This document shows positions 44,243 through 53,526 of a stretch of DNA of 64,000 bases, piece after piece. This stretch comes from Clostridiales bacterium Firm_11 (GTDB lineage: Bacteria; Bacillota; Clostridia; Christensenellales; Aristaeellaceae): NCBI GenBank assembly GCA_001604105.1, contig LVAQ01000012.1, positions 114,190 to 178,189 on the forward strand. Reading direction: 5' to 3'. The first letter of the stretch is position 1, and each line of letters opens with the position of its first letter. The position numbers and the translations under genes are program-made. Under the pieces are notes generated by a model. That model ran no database searches and was not told where the DNA came from. It saw nothing but the letters and a program-made list of their open reading frames with translations.

Positions 44243-44637
44243 AGCAAGGTTGGATTCAGGTAAACAGCAACAACACACAGGAACCACTGGCGCCCAAAAC
44301 GATGGCGGATATGGTCTACATGGATGAAACGCAGAGCCAGTCGGTCAAAGATGCCATCCTGTACCACACGCCCATCCACCTGACTGCGGCGCTGCCCAGC
44401 GGCAGTTGGAGCCAGAACGCGCCGTATACGCAAACGGTTCAAGTTGCTGGTTTGCTGGCAACCGACATTCCCCTGGCGGATGTGGTGCTGAGCAGCAATA
44501 CGACAACCGCGATTCAGCAGCTACAGGATTACGCGCTCATCGGCCGCATCAACGCTGGCGATGGGCAGCTTACGGCGTACTGCTACCGCGCTAAGCCCGA
44601 TGTGTCGCTGACGCTTTTGCTGAAGGTGGTGCGATAG
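44239..44637 (+). CDS. Phage tail appendage-like protein
   Basis: A 132-residue protein with no signal peptide. The pattern SGSWSQNAPYTQTVQVAGLLATDIPLADV followed by an ALIGRINAGDGQLTAYCYRAKPDVSLTLLLKVVR end is typical of small beta-rich proteins encoded beside tail-fibre genes in Firmicute prophages. Start ATG with GTGAGGA upstream. It overlaps the small coupled gene by 4 nt, and the glycine-rich gene starts 1 bp after its stop, so the three are one translational unit. No capsid, terminase or baseplate genes are near. Confidence 0.6.
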   Translation: MKQGWIQVNSNNTQEPLAPKTMADMVYMDETQSQSVKDAILYHTPIHLTAALPSGSWSQNAPYTQTVQVAGLLATDIPLADVVLSSNTTTAIQQLQDYALIGRINAGDGQLTAYCYRAKPDVSLTLLLKVVR

Positions 44638-44638
44638 C

Positions 44639-45448
44639 ATGGGGCAGGTAATGATGATACGGCGCGGCAGTACGGCTGCCTTTGGTGCGCCTACCTATAC
44701 CTATACGGGCACCAGCCAGCTCTTTGACGAAGGGAACGGGAACTGGCGCATTCACTTCTTAACCTCCGGCACGTTTACCAGCAATCAGGATGCTGCAATT
44801 CAAATCTACCTGATTGGCGGGGGCGGCGCGGGCAACCAGAAAGGCGGCGCGGGGGGCGGGGGTTATAGCGCCAACACCACCGGCATCGCAATGCTTCGCA
44901 ACGTGGCGTATGCCATCAGCATCGGCGCGGGCGGCACGACGACCGGCGCGGCGGGGAGCAAAACAACCGCGTTTGGCAGCACGGGCAATGGCGGCGGCGG
45001 CGGGGTTGCGGGCACCATCACGGGACAGACCTGCGTTGTCATCGGTACCGGCGGCTCGGCGGGCAACGTGTATTACTACTCATCGCTCAAAGCCAGCGCG
45101 GTGAGCATCGGCAACGGGCAAAAGACTGTGAACCTCGCCCACCCGATAACCAGCGCGTACCATAACAATGGCACATACCTGCTCAAGGGTGTGAGCGGGT
45201 ATTACCGCTGCAATATTGTATCCTACGGTGCCTACATCGGCACCAATGGCTCCAATGGCGCCGGCGGCGCGGCGACGTATGCCTTTGGCGCCACAAGCGG
45301 CACAAAATACGGCGGCGCGGGCAGCGTGCCAAGCACCGCCAACGGCGCAGCGAACACCGGCAAAGGCGGGGGCGGTTCAAACAACTACAACGGCACCGCG
45401 TTTGGCAAGGGCGGCAGCGGGATTGTGATAATCCGCAACGTGCGCTGA
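44639..45448 (+). CDS. Glycine-rich phage tail-fibre-like protein
   Basis: A 269-residue protein. The N-terminus (YTYTGTSQLFDEGNGNWRIHFL followed by TSGTFTSNQDAAIQIYLIGGGGAG) and the long glycine-rich body with NGGGGG and GKGGGGSNNYNG tracts match the glycine-rich tail-fibre/adhesin-tip family of Firmicute phages. It ends in a beta strand IVIIRNVR. No signal peptide. It is probably cotranslated with the upstream gene. In phages such proteins form receptor-binding tips; here it stands alone next to a giant RHS protein. Confidence 0.65.
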   Translation: MGQVMMIRRGSTAAFGAPTYTYTGTSQLFDEGNGNWRIHFLTSGTFTSNQDAAIQIYLIGGGGAGNQKGGAGGGGYSANTTGIAMLRNVAYAISIGAGGTTTGAAGSKTTAFGSTGNGGGGGVAGTITGQTCVVIGTGGSAGNVYYYSSLKASAVSIGNGQKTVNLAHPITSAYHNNGTYLLKGVSGYYRCNIVSYGAYIGTNGSNGAGGAATYAFGATSGTKYGGAGSVPSTANGAANTGKGGGGSNNYNGTAFGKGGSGIVIIRNVR

Positions 45449-45744
45449 TGCAAAGGGTACAGGCGGAGAAGCGTGGGCAAAGGCGAGGGCAAGGGCATCG
45501 GCACGCAGGCGAAAGGATGCTTGTGATTGCGCTTGGGCGTTGCGCGGAGGATCACCGTTTGCCCTGTTTCCGCAAACGCCTGCCCTTGGGAGCGCTAACC
45601 GCTGCGCGGTAAACGATTGCCTGCGCTTGCTTCTTGGCACGGCGTTTGCGGTGACCACGCTTCCCTTGTACCCTTTTATCGTCCGATGTCAGCGGAAAAA
45701 CAAGAATAAAGCCGATTAACAAGCTTGAATGGGAGGAAGCCATC
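45449..45744. other. Intergenic region with inverted repeats before the RHS gene
   Basis: No gene is supported. The segments at 45453-45477 and 45653-45680 are imperfect inverted copies (sharing AAGGGTACA and GAAGCGTGG), and a hairpin CGTTTGC/GCAAACG lies at about 45555-45577. No promoter was identified. Confidence 0.45.
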
Positions 45745-48700
45745 ATGAGCGAACAAACCATGGAAACCAGTGCCGCCCAGCGGCATTTCGATACACGGCG
45801 GATGCGAGGGCTGGAAGTCGAGGCGCAGCGCGATGAGAGCAGCAAGACCTTTGCGTTGGGCAAGGGGCTGTACCAGACGGTAATCTACCCGGAGCGCGTG
45901 CATTACCGCGACCCAAACGGCGCTTGGCGCGAGATTGACAACCACCTTAAGCCCGCGGCAAGGGGCGAGCAGGCGCTGGAGACTGCCTGCGGCCCCCTGC
46001 GCACCCGGCTGGCGCTTCGGGCGGACGCGGATCCGCTTGTGACAGTGCGGGATGAGCGGGGGCATGCGCTGTGCTGGCGACTGGAAGGCGCGCGCGGCGT
46101 ATCCTGCACGCGCGGCGGCCTGATGCCGCAGAGCGTTAACGAGGATGAGAACCGCGCCCACGCGCACAAAGCCACTTCCGCGGTACAGTATACCGGAATC
46201 CTTCCCCATACCGATTTGGTGTGTGAACTGCACGGCAACAAGCTCAAGGAATCCTTTGTGCTGCGCAGCCCGGATGCGCCTGCGCAGTTTTCCTTTGCGA
46301 TGGATGCCCACGGCCTGGCCTGGGAGGCGACGGCAGGCGGCGGGCTGCGGCTGTGGGACACTGCACTACCCGAGGAGGACGTGTTTCAGCTTGCCCCGCC
46401 CTATATGATTGATGCGACAGGCGCGGTGGGAGAAGTGCGCGCCGTATGGCAGGCGACGGATGGCAACTTGATGATGACCATGACGCCGGATGAAGCCTTC
46501 CTCGCGGAGGCGCAGTATCCGGTGGTCATCGACCCCACGGTGCAAAGCGCGCAGACCACTGCGAACATACTGGATACCTTCCTGAGCGAGACCAACGGCG
46601 CTACCAACTATGGCGCCGCGCAAACACTGCGTGTGGGAAAGCACAGCACCTACGGCCAGTGCAGGGCGCTGGTGAAGATTACGAATCTGCCTGCGCTTAC
46701 CAGCGCCTACACCGTTGCCAAGGCATGGATGGGGCTGGCCGTGTTGCCCACCACGGGCATTACGGCCAATGCATATCTGTACGCCCATGAAGCGTTATCC
46801 GGCTGGAGCCAGACAACCGCAAACTGGAACAACCAGCCCAGCCATGATGAAAAGCATCTGGATTATGTGCTGATTGAAAAGGGAAAGGCGGAGGCGAAAT
46901 CTGTACAGCTGGATATAACCAATCTGGTGCGCAAGTGGTACGCAAGCAGCGCGGATAACTTCGGCGTGATGCTCGACTCCCATGAGGAACAGCCCATCGA
47001 GCTGTGCGCAGCGGAGAATACGACCTACACCGCCACGGCGCGACCTGTCATTTACGTGAACTATGTTTCCAACGCGGGGCTGGAGAGCCATCTGTCGTAT
47101 GAATCCTTCGGTGCTGGCCGCGCCGGTACGGCGTATGTGGCACTGCACAGCGGCAACCTGGCCGTGGCCCGCGACCTTACAGCCATGAATGGCAGCCGGA
47201 TGCCCGTATCCCTGGGGCTAACGTGGAACGCGTGCCACATGGACACCAATGCCTTTGGCGTGGGCAAGGGCTGGCGGCTGAACTGGAACCAGAACCTGCG
47301 GCGGGAGCAGCCCGCGACGGGCGATTACATTTACGTGCTCACGGATAGCGACGGCACGGAGCATGAATTCCGCAAGCATGAGAAGACCGCGCAGGAACAG
47401 GCCGATGCCGGCTTTGTCAATTACTATGAGGATCGCACAGGCCTGTCGCTCAAGCTGTATAAGGGCGCTGCGGAAGCTGAGATTGTGAGCAAGGATCACA
47501 GCAAGCTGGTGTTTGACAAACCCACGACGGATTATACCGGCACACGCACCAGCGCTACGGTGAAGATGATCAAACGCGTGCTGGATGCGCATGGCAACAC
47601 CGCAACATTTATCCATGACAGCAGTTTCCGGCTTACCCAGGCAACCGATGGTGCGGCACGCGTGACTACGCTTGCGTATACCACGAGCGATGTGCGCATT
47701 ACTGTGCCTGGTTATGCGCAGCAGGCGGTACTGACGCTGGATGCAAACCAGCGCCTGACGGTTGTGACGGATCTGGACGGCGCGAGCAGCGCGTATGGTT
47801 ACGGCGCCGAGCCCGCTGACCCTGCCGATCCCAACCCGCCAACGCCCAACCCCGCGGCGGCAAACCGGCTGCGCCTCCTGCGCAATGCCGTGGACGGCAC
47901 GCATGTCAACCCCATCTACGATGAGCGCGGCCGCGTCATCCAGATGACCGTCTACGCAATCGAAACAACCGCCAACGGTGCTGGCGGCACCACCGAAACC
48001 CGTGTTGAGGGCAATGACCGAAGCTATACCTACTTTGACTGTGTGACGCAGGCGCGTGATTTGACCGTGGAAGATGGCAAGGTGCTCACCTACCAGTTCA
48101 ATGATCACGGGAATGTGATTGCCGTGCATGATGAGCTGGGGTTTGCGTCCTTCGCCAAATACAGCATGGGTAAGCCCAATACGCCGGAAGCCGTGTCCAA
48201 GCTGCAACGGCTGGTGGTGAATCTGCTGGACATGCACGATTTTGGCGAGGATGGCGGCTGGGTGCAAGGGGTAATCGGCACGGACGGCATCGCGCGGGAA
48301 AGCAATGCGTTACCCGCCGGGCTCAGACCCCTGTGCCTGGAGTGCCCCGCGCCCAAGTGGCTTGCGCAAGGCGAGACCGCCTATGCGGAATACCGCAAAA
48401 CCTGCGGGGCGGGCGAGCATACATTCTCCGTATACACGCAAAGCAACGGCGATGTATCCGCCTGGGCGGAGCTGGCCTGGCAGGACAGCGAAGGGCTATG
48501 GCATGCTGTAGATGGCGAGAAAGTAAAGCGCGTTGGCAGCCCCTTGCGGCTTACCTGTACGGTTGATCTGCCGCAGGCGGCGATGGTTCGCTGCCGTGTG
48601 CTGGCTGGTGACGGGACAGGCGCGGCGTGGTTTGAGCGCGCGCAACTGGAACGGGGGGCGCTGGCAAGCAGGCATAATGTGCTGCAAAGCGGTAACTTTA

Positions 48701-51700
48701 CCGCGCTGGCGTTGGGTAAATGCCCGGATGTGTGGATTGTTGCCGAAGAAGGCCAGGGGCAAACCGAGGAAGAGAAAATCATCATCGCCGCAGCCGCGGA
48801 CAGCGAAAATAAGCCGAAATACCTCGGGGAGAACTGCTTGCGCATTCATGGTTTGCCGGGGCAGAAAAACGGCGTGTATCAGGAGCTGGACATCCGCGGT
48901 GAGAAGGGCGATAATTACGTGGTGGGCGGCTGGACCCGCGCCTGGGCTGCGCCATCGGGCGACAAACGAACCTTCCGGCTGCGCGTGCAGTTCCAGAAGA
49001 AGAGCGGCGTGTGGGTCGATGGCGGCACCGCCAACTGGAATGAGGAGTGGGTGGACTGGCAGTATGCCTGCGGCGCGGCGGTAGCGCCGGCGGATTACCG
49101 CAAGCTTCGCGTATACGTGGACTATGACGAGAACCTGAACGAAGCGCAGATCGGCGCTGTATCCCTCACCAAAGAATACTACGGCCAGAATTTTGCCTAT
49201 GATGAGAAGGCCAACATCACGGCGGTATCCACCCTGCTGGGGCAAAAGGACAAGGCGGAGTACGACAAGTTTGACAACCTGACCAGTTATGTGCAGCCGG
49301 GTCGCGAGGAAGGCGACACGTATACCTTCTTCTATGGGGATACGGACGCGGAGAAGAAGCGTCACCTGCCCTTGCGCAGCGAGATGCCTCTCGGGCTGGT
49401 GAGCGAAACCATGTATGACGCGTACGGCAACACTACGGAAAACACCGCGCGTGACAAGACGGACGGCAGCTTCATGCGCACGGGCACAGCGTACACGGCC
49501 AATGGCAACTACCCCGCCGCCACGACGGACGCATTGGGGCAGACCACCCTTGTGACCATCGACCCGAACAAGGGGCTGACCCTTTCCGCCACAGACGCCG
49601 CCGGTCAGCAGGTAAGCTACCAGTATGACGCGCGGGGACGCGTCACCAGCGCGGAAGCCGTTACAGGCGCGGGCGCGGATAGCAAAAGCTACCGTAATGC
49701 CTACACCTACGAGAAGGATCGGCTCAAAACCGTGAGCCACAACACCACCGCCAACCCCGCAGATCACGTGACCTATACCTTTGAGACAGACGCGCTGGGC
49801 AACCAGACGGTGGTGAAGGTAGGAGAACAGCCGTTATCCACCAACGTGTATACCGCCACGGGCGATAAGCTGCTGGAAGCGGTAGAATACGGCAACGGCG
49901 GGAAGGTTGCCTACACGTACGATAGCTTCAAGCGCACGGCTGGAATCAGCTACGATGAGGCCACCGCGCCGCGCTTCATCTACGAGTACGGCGCCAACGG
50001 CGCGGCAGGGCGCGTGAAGGATGCGGAGCTTGGCCGCGAAGCGCGCATCGCGTATGATCTGGTGGATCGACCCGTGGAGGCGGAGCTGTACGAAAACGGG
50101 GCGCTGCAGTACCGCCTGACGCAGGAATATGACCGCTTTGAACAACCCAGCGTGCTGCGTGAGCGCGTGGAGGAGCCGGACGATACCCGAAGCGAGTTTA
50201 CCATCTCCGCCGCGTATGACAAGGAGAGCAGACCCACGGCGATCACCTGCGAGAGCAGCCACATGACCTCACCCGGCGCCCCGGACGCAACCAGCAAGCG
50301 CAAACTTGCCTACCGCTACGGTGGCCTTGGCCGCATCGTCAAACGCGACTTCCATGCAAACGGGGAAGCGGATACAGAAACCGCATCGCCGCTGCTGCCA
50401 ACCGAATACAGCTATGAAACGGGCGGCCATGGCGCAAACAGCACCACCGCGCGGGTGAAGTGCATCCGGCAGGGCGAGCAGAAATGGGAATACGGGTATG
50501 ATAAGCTAGGCAATATCACGCGGGAATGCTGGCAGGGCAAGGCTACAACGGGCGGAGACATCGGCTTTGAAAGCGACCCCATCACCTCCGCGGAAGGCGA
50601 AACCCTGTCGCTGGATCTGGCGAACCTGGAATCCCGCTACCAGACGACCTATGCTTACGATGCGCTGGGGCAGCTGCTGCGGGTGAATGACGAGCGCGCG
50701 GGCACCACCTGGACGTACGCGTATGACCAAGGCGGTAACCTGCTGGAGAAGAAGCGTTACGCCTATACCATGGAAACCGACCTGAGCGGGCATGCCCCCG
50801 CGCAAACCATCTCCTACGCCTATAACGATGCGGGCTGGAAGGACAAGCTGACTGCCTACGATGGCAAGGCCATCACCCACGATGCCATCGGCAACCCCCT
50901 GACCTACGAGGGCTGGGCGTACACCTGGAAGGCCGGGCGGATGCTGCACAGCATGGCACGCGGCGGGGAAGACTCGGTAAACGCGCAGTTCACCTATGAT
51001 CATACGGGTTTACGCGTAAAGAAGACGGTAAACGGCGTGGATACCCTGTACATGCTCAATGGCAGGAAGATCACCCATATCCGCAAAGGAGCCGATGGCG
51101 CCAGCGGTGCAGACGCGGTGCAGATGCACTTCTTCTACGATGCCCAGGGCAGACCCATGCTGGTGCGCTACAACGGCACCGATTATGCCTACCAGCACAA
51201 TTTACAGGGGGATATCGTAAGCCTTGTAGACATGGATGGCACTGCGGTGGTAGAATATGCCTACGATGCTTGGGGTAAGCCAATCTCGACCGCAGGAAGC
51301 ATGGCGGAGACGCTGGGGCATGACAACCCGTTCCGGTACAGGGGGTATGTGTGGGACGAGGAGACGGGGCTGTATTACCTGCGGAGCCGGTATTATGAGC
51401 CAAGTTGGGGCAGGTTTGTGAATGCGGATACGCTGGTGGGCAAGGTTGGCGCGTTGCTTAGTCATAATGGGTTTGCGTATTGTTACAACGACCCGGCTAA
51501 CATGATTGATTCTGCAGGCTTTGATCCGATCCCATGGTCGGATGAAAATTGGTCAAGGGTGCAATTCCTCTCGCGACAGGAAGTCTATGATCTGAACAAG
51601 GCTTATAGAGACATCCATGGACAAAAAGCGAAGGAACCCGCGACATTGCACATATTCGAGAGTAACGACATCGTGTCAATCGAGGTTCTTATGGATCGAA

Positions 51701-52086
51701 TTGGAGATAACTATCATATTGATACGCGGTTTGCCGATGAATCCGTTGGAAGGCTTGCCATGAGAAAGATCATCACAGGGGTAAAAGCTGGTAAAAAGTT
51801 AGTAGATGACTCATCTGATGGATTTAGGGTTAAGGGTAATCCGGTAAAGTGCTCAGCTTATCTCGAAATGAGTAATGGAACGCTTACAGCCTGTGCGGTT
51901 CAGCTGTATCCGCACTCGGGTAGTTCATTCGCAACAAAAAACGGGCATTTCGATGTATACGTGAAAGATTCTTCGAAAGGGAATAAAACGCCTGATAAAC
52001 TCGTTTTGAGTATGCAGGCCATGGCAAAGCGAGCTTACACGATCGCCCTCAGTTTCCGGCGCTTGATTCGGAATATGATGCGATGA
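45745..52086 (+). CDS. Giant RHS/YD-repeat protein with variable C-terminal domain
   Basis: A 2113-residue protein of the RHS/YD-repeat (WapA-like) group. No signal peptide. An N-terminal module (1-260) is followed by a DNRLRE-type beta domain (about 270-435; DTFLSETNGATNYGAAQTLRVG), a region around LGLTWNACHMDTNAFGVGKGWRLNWNQ, and a long array of YD repeats (YxYDxxGR-like), forming the hollow beta cage. The RHS core (about 1862-1925; FRYRGYVWDEETGLYYLRSRYY...NDPANMIDSAG) precedes a 188-residue C-terminal domain (1926-2113) that is AT-richer and unrecognised, as expected for a polymorphic toxin tip. No obvious immunity gene follows. Start ATG after GGAGGAAG. Confidence 0.9.
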   Translation: MSEQTMETSAAQRHFDTRRMRGLEVEAQRDESSKTFALGKGLYQTVIYPERVHYRDPNGAWREIDNHLKPAARGEQALETACGPLRTRLALRADADPLVTVRDERGHALCWRLEGARGVSCTRGGLMPQSVNEDENRAHAHKATSAVQYTGILPHTDLVCELHGNKLKESFVLRSPDAPAQFSFAMDAHGLAWEATAGGGLRLWDTALPEEDVFQLAPPYMIDATGAVGEVRAVWQATDGNLMMTMTPDEAFLAEAQYPVVIDPTVQSAQTTANILDTFLSETNGATNYGAAQTLRVGKHSTYGQCRALVKITNLPALTSAYTVAKAWMGLAVLPTTGITANAYLYAHEALSGWSQTTANWNNQPSHDEKHLDYVLIEKGKAEAKSVQLDITNLVRKWYASSADNFGVMLDSHEEQPIELCAAENTTYTATARPVIYVNYVSNAGLESHLSYESFGAGRAGTAYVALHSGNLAVARDLTAMNGSRMPVSLGLTWNACHMDTNAFGVGKGWRLNWNQNLRREQPATGDYIYVLTDSDGTEHEFRKHEKTAQEQADAGFVNYYEDRTGLSLKLYKGAAEAEIVSKDHSKLVFDKPTTDYTGTRTSATVKMIKRVLDAHGNTATFIHDSSFRLTQATDGAARVTTLAYTTSDVRITVPGYAQQAVLTLDANQRLTVVTDLDGASSAYGYGAEPADPADPNPPTPNPAAANRLRLLRNAVDGTHVNPIYDERGRVIQMTVYAIETTANGAGGTTETRVEGNDRSYTYFDCVTQARDLTVEDGKVLTYQFNDHGNVIAVHDELGFASFAKYSMGKPNTPEAVSKLQRLVVNLLDMHDFGEDGGWVQGVIGTDGIARESNALPAGLRPLCLECPAPKWLAQGETAYAEYRKTCGAGEHTFSVYTQSNGDVSAWAELAWQDSEGLWHAVDGEKVKRVGSPLRLTCTVDLPQAAMVRCRVLAGDGTGAAWFERAQLERGALASRHNVLQSGNFTALALGKCPDVWIVAEEGQGQTEEEKIIIAAAADSENKPKYLGENCLRIHGLPGQKNGVYQELDIRGEKGDNYVVGGWTRAWAAPSGDKRTFRLRVQFQKKSGVWVDGGTANWNEEWVDWQYACGAAVAPADYRKLRVYVDYDENLNEAQIGAVSLTKEYYGQNFAYDEKANITAVSTLLGQKDKAEYDKFDNLTSYVQPGREEGDTYTFFYGDTDAEKKRHLPLRSEMPLGLVSETMYDAYGNTTENTARDKTDGSFMRTGTAYTANGNYPAATTDALGQTTLVTIDPNKGLTLSATDAAGQQVSYQYDARGRVTSAEAVTGAGADSKSYRNAYTYEKDRLKTVSHNTTANPADHVTYTFETDALGNQTVVKVGEQPLSTNVYTATGDKLLEAVEYGNGGKVAYTYDSFKRTAGISYDEATAPRFIYEYGANGAAGRVKDAELGREARIAYDLVDRPVEAELYENGALQYRLTQEYDRFEQPSVLRERVEEPDDTRSEFTISAAYDKESRPTAITCESSHMTSPGAPDATSKRKLAYRYGGLGRIVKRDFHANGEADTETASPLLPTEYSYETGGHGANSTTARVKCIRQGEQKWEYGYDKLGNITRECWQGKATTGGDIGFESDPITSAEGETLSLDLANLESRYQTTYAYDALGQLLRVNDERAGTTWTYAYDQGGNLLEKKRYAYTMETDLSGHAPAQTISYAYNDAGWKDKLTAYDGKAITHDAIGNPLTYEGWAYTWKAGRMLHSMARGGEDSVNAQFTYDHTGLRVKKTVNGVDTLYMLNGRKITHIRKGADGASGADAVQMHFFYDAQGRPMLVRYNGTDYAYQHNLQGDIVSLVDMDGTAVVEYAYDAWGKPISTAGSMAETLGHDNPFRYRGYVWDEETGLYYLRSRYYEPSWGRFVNADTLVGKVGALLSHNGFAYCYNDPANMIDSAGFDPIPWSDENWSRVQFLSRQEVYDLNKAYRDIHGQKAKEPATLHIFESNDIVSIEVLMDRIGDNYHIDTRFADESVGRLAMRKIITGVKAGKKLVDDSSDGFRVKGNPVKCSAYLEMSNGTLTACAVQLYPHSGSSFATKNGHFDVYVKDSSKGNKTPDKLVLSMQAMAKRAYTIALSFRRLIRNMMR

Positions 52087-52118
52087 TATAAGCGCAACCA
52101 GTATAACCCATGACGCGC

Positions 52119-52149
52119 GCAGCTACCCCCGCGGAGCGGGGGTAGCTGC
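52119..52149 (+). terminator. Hairpin downstream of the RHS gene
   Basis: GCAGCTACCCCC pairs with GGGGGTAGCTGC around a short loop. No T run follows. Confidence 0.55.
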
Positions 52150-52217
52150 AAACCTCGCACCTGTGGCGCATGATCCCAAAACCCATCTGCAATCGTTAGA
52201 AATAGGAGGGCTGATCC

Positions 52218-53465
52218 ATGAGAAATCGCCTGTATGCTTTGCTGATGACCGCCATGTTCCTGCTAGTGTCAATTGGCATCAACGCGTATGCATTATCCGA
52301 AAGTTCAATCCTGGTGGATAGGCAGAGTACAGAGACACTCCCTGCGGCTTACGCGCCCGAGGATCCGGTTATCCATTTTCCAGACCCGAACTTTGAAAAA
52401 GCGGTGCGGGAACAGGTCTTTGTACCGGAGGGAGATATCAGGGCAAGTGATGTTGCGAATTATAGGACACTGACGGTTCACGAAAGCAACATTGCTGATT
52501 TAACGGGCATAGAATACTTCACCGCACTGGAAGAGCTGTTTTGTGAAGCCAACCAACTGACCAAACTGGATGTTAGTCATAATACCAAACTAATCACGCT
52601 TGAATGCTCCGACAACCAATTGACAACACTGGATGTGAGCCAGAATACTGCGCTGAAAGATCTCATTTGTGGCAGAAACCAACTAACGACGCTTGATGTG
52701 AGTCATCAGCCTTTGTTGAAAACGCTTGCCTGCGAAGACAATCAATTGACGACGCTGGACTTAAGCCACAATCCCGCGCTGAAGGATCTCGTTTGTGGCG
52801 GGAATCCGCTAACAACACTGGACACGAGCCACAATACTAAGTTGGTGTACATTTCCTGTGCGAATGGTCAACTGACAGCGCTGGATTTAAGTCGTAATCC
52901 CGCGTTGACAGAATTATATTGCCATGCTAACCAGTTGACGGAATTGGACGTAAGCCATAATCCTGCGCTGGAGTTTCTGATATGTGAGGGTAACCAATTG
53001 ACAACGCTTGATGTAGGCCACAATGCAACACTAGTACACCTTAATTGTGGAAGCAATCAATTGACTGCGCTAGATGTAAGCCGTAATGTTATGCTAGGCG
53101 CTCTGGAATGCGCAGGCAACCAGCTGACAACGCTTGATGTGAGCCAAAACCATGAGCTGGAGGAACTCCTGTGTGAGGACAACCAACTGACCACGCTGGA
53201 TGTAAGTCAGAATTTAGAACTGCGAGGGCTTTACTGTGATGGCAACCAACTCAGCTTACTGGATGTGAGCCAGAATGCCAAACTGATAGAGCTTGGCTGC
53301 TGGAACAATCACTTTCCCGACAAATCCGCCATTATCGGTTTAAATGAGGAGCAGCTCGAGTACTTTACTTTTGACACTCCGGAGGATGCGAACGGGTATC
53401 GGTCTTATATGTCCACAATGCAGGCGGAAGCGTATTATGCCGCCAATCCGCAGGAGGATTGGTAG
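52218..53465 (+). CDS. Secreted leucine-rich-repeat protein
   Basis: A 415-residue exported protein: signal peptide (MRNRLYALLMTAMFLLVSIGINA), a linker, then about 13 leucine-rich repeats, nearly all 21 residues long with the pattern LTTLDVSxNxxLxxLxCxxNQ (about 98-370), and a short C-terminal tail. No LPXTG or other anchor is seen. Such LRR proteins usually bind protein or glycan ligands at the cell surface. It is AT-richer than its neighbours, suggesting acquisition. It is the first gene after the RHS protein but has its own ribosome site (AGGAGGG). It does not look like an immunity protein. Confidence 0.9.
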   Translation: MRNRLYALLMTAMFLLVSIGINAYALSESSILVDRQSTETLPAAYAPEDPVIHFPDPNFEKAVREQVFVPEGDIRASDVANYRTLTVHESNIADLTGIEYFTALEELFCEANQLTKLDVSHNTKLITLECSDNQLTTLDVSQNTALKDLICGRNQLTTLDVSHQPLLKTLACEDNQLTTLDLSHNPALKDLVCGGNPLTTLDTSHNTKLVYISCANGQLTALDLSRNPALTELYCHANQLTELDVSHNPALEFLICEGNQLTTLDVGHNATLVHLNCGSNQLTALDVSRNVMLGALECAGNQLTTLDVSQNHELEELLCEDNQLTTLDVSQNLELRGLYCDGNQLSLLDVSQNAKLIELGCWNNHFPDKSAIIGLNEEQLEYFTFDTPEDANGYRSYMSTMQAEAYYAANPQEDW

Positions 53466-53489
53466 GCTTAAGAGCATAACACTGACAGC

Positions 53490-53526
53490 AAACCCTTGAC
53501 CGCTTGCCCAAGCAGTCAGGGGTTTA
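53490..53526 (+). terminator. Rho-independent terminator after the LRR gene
   Basis: AAACCCTTGAC pairs with GTCAGGGGTTT, followed by TTATT. Confidence 0.7.

Noticed and set aside
44042..45448. Prophage
   Set aside because: Only tail-tip-like genes are present; no integrase, capsid, portal, terminase or attachment sites were seen in the surroundings.
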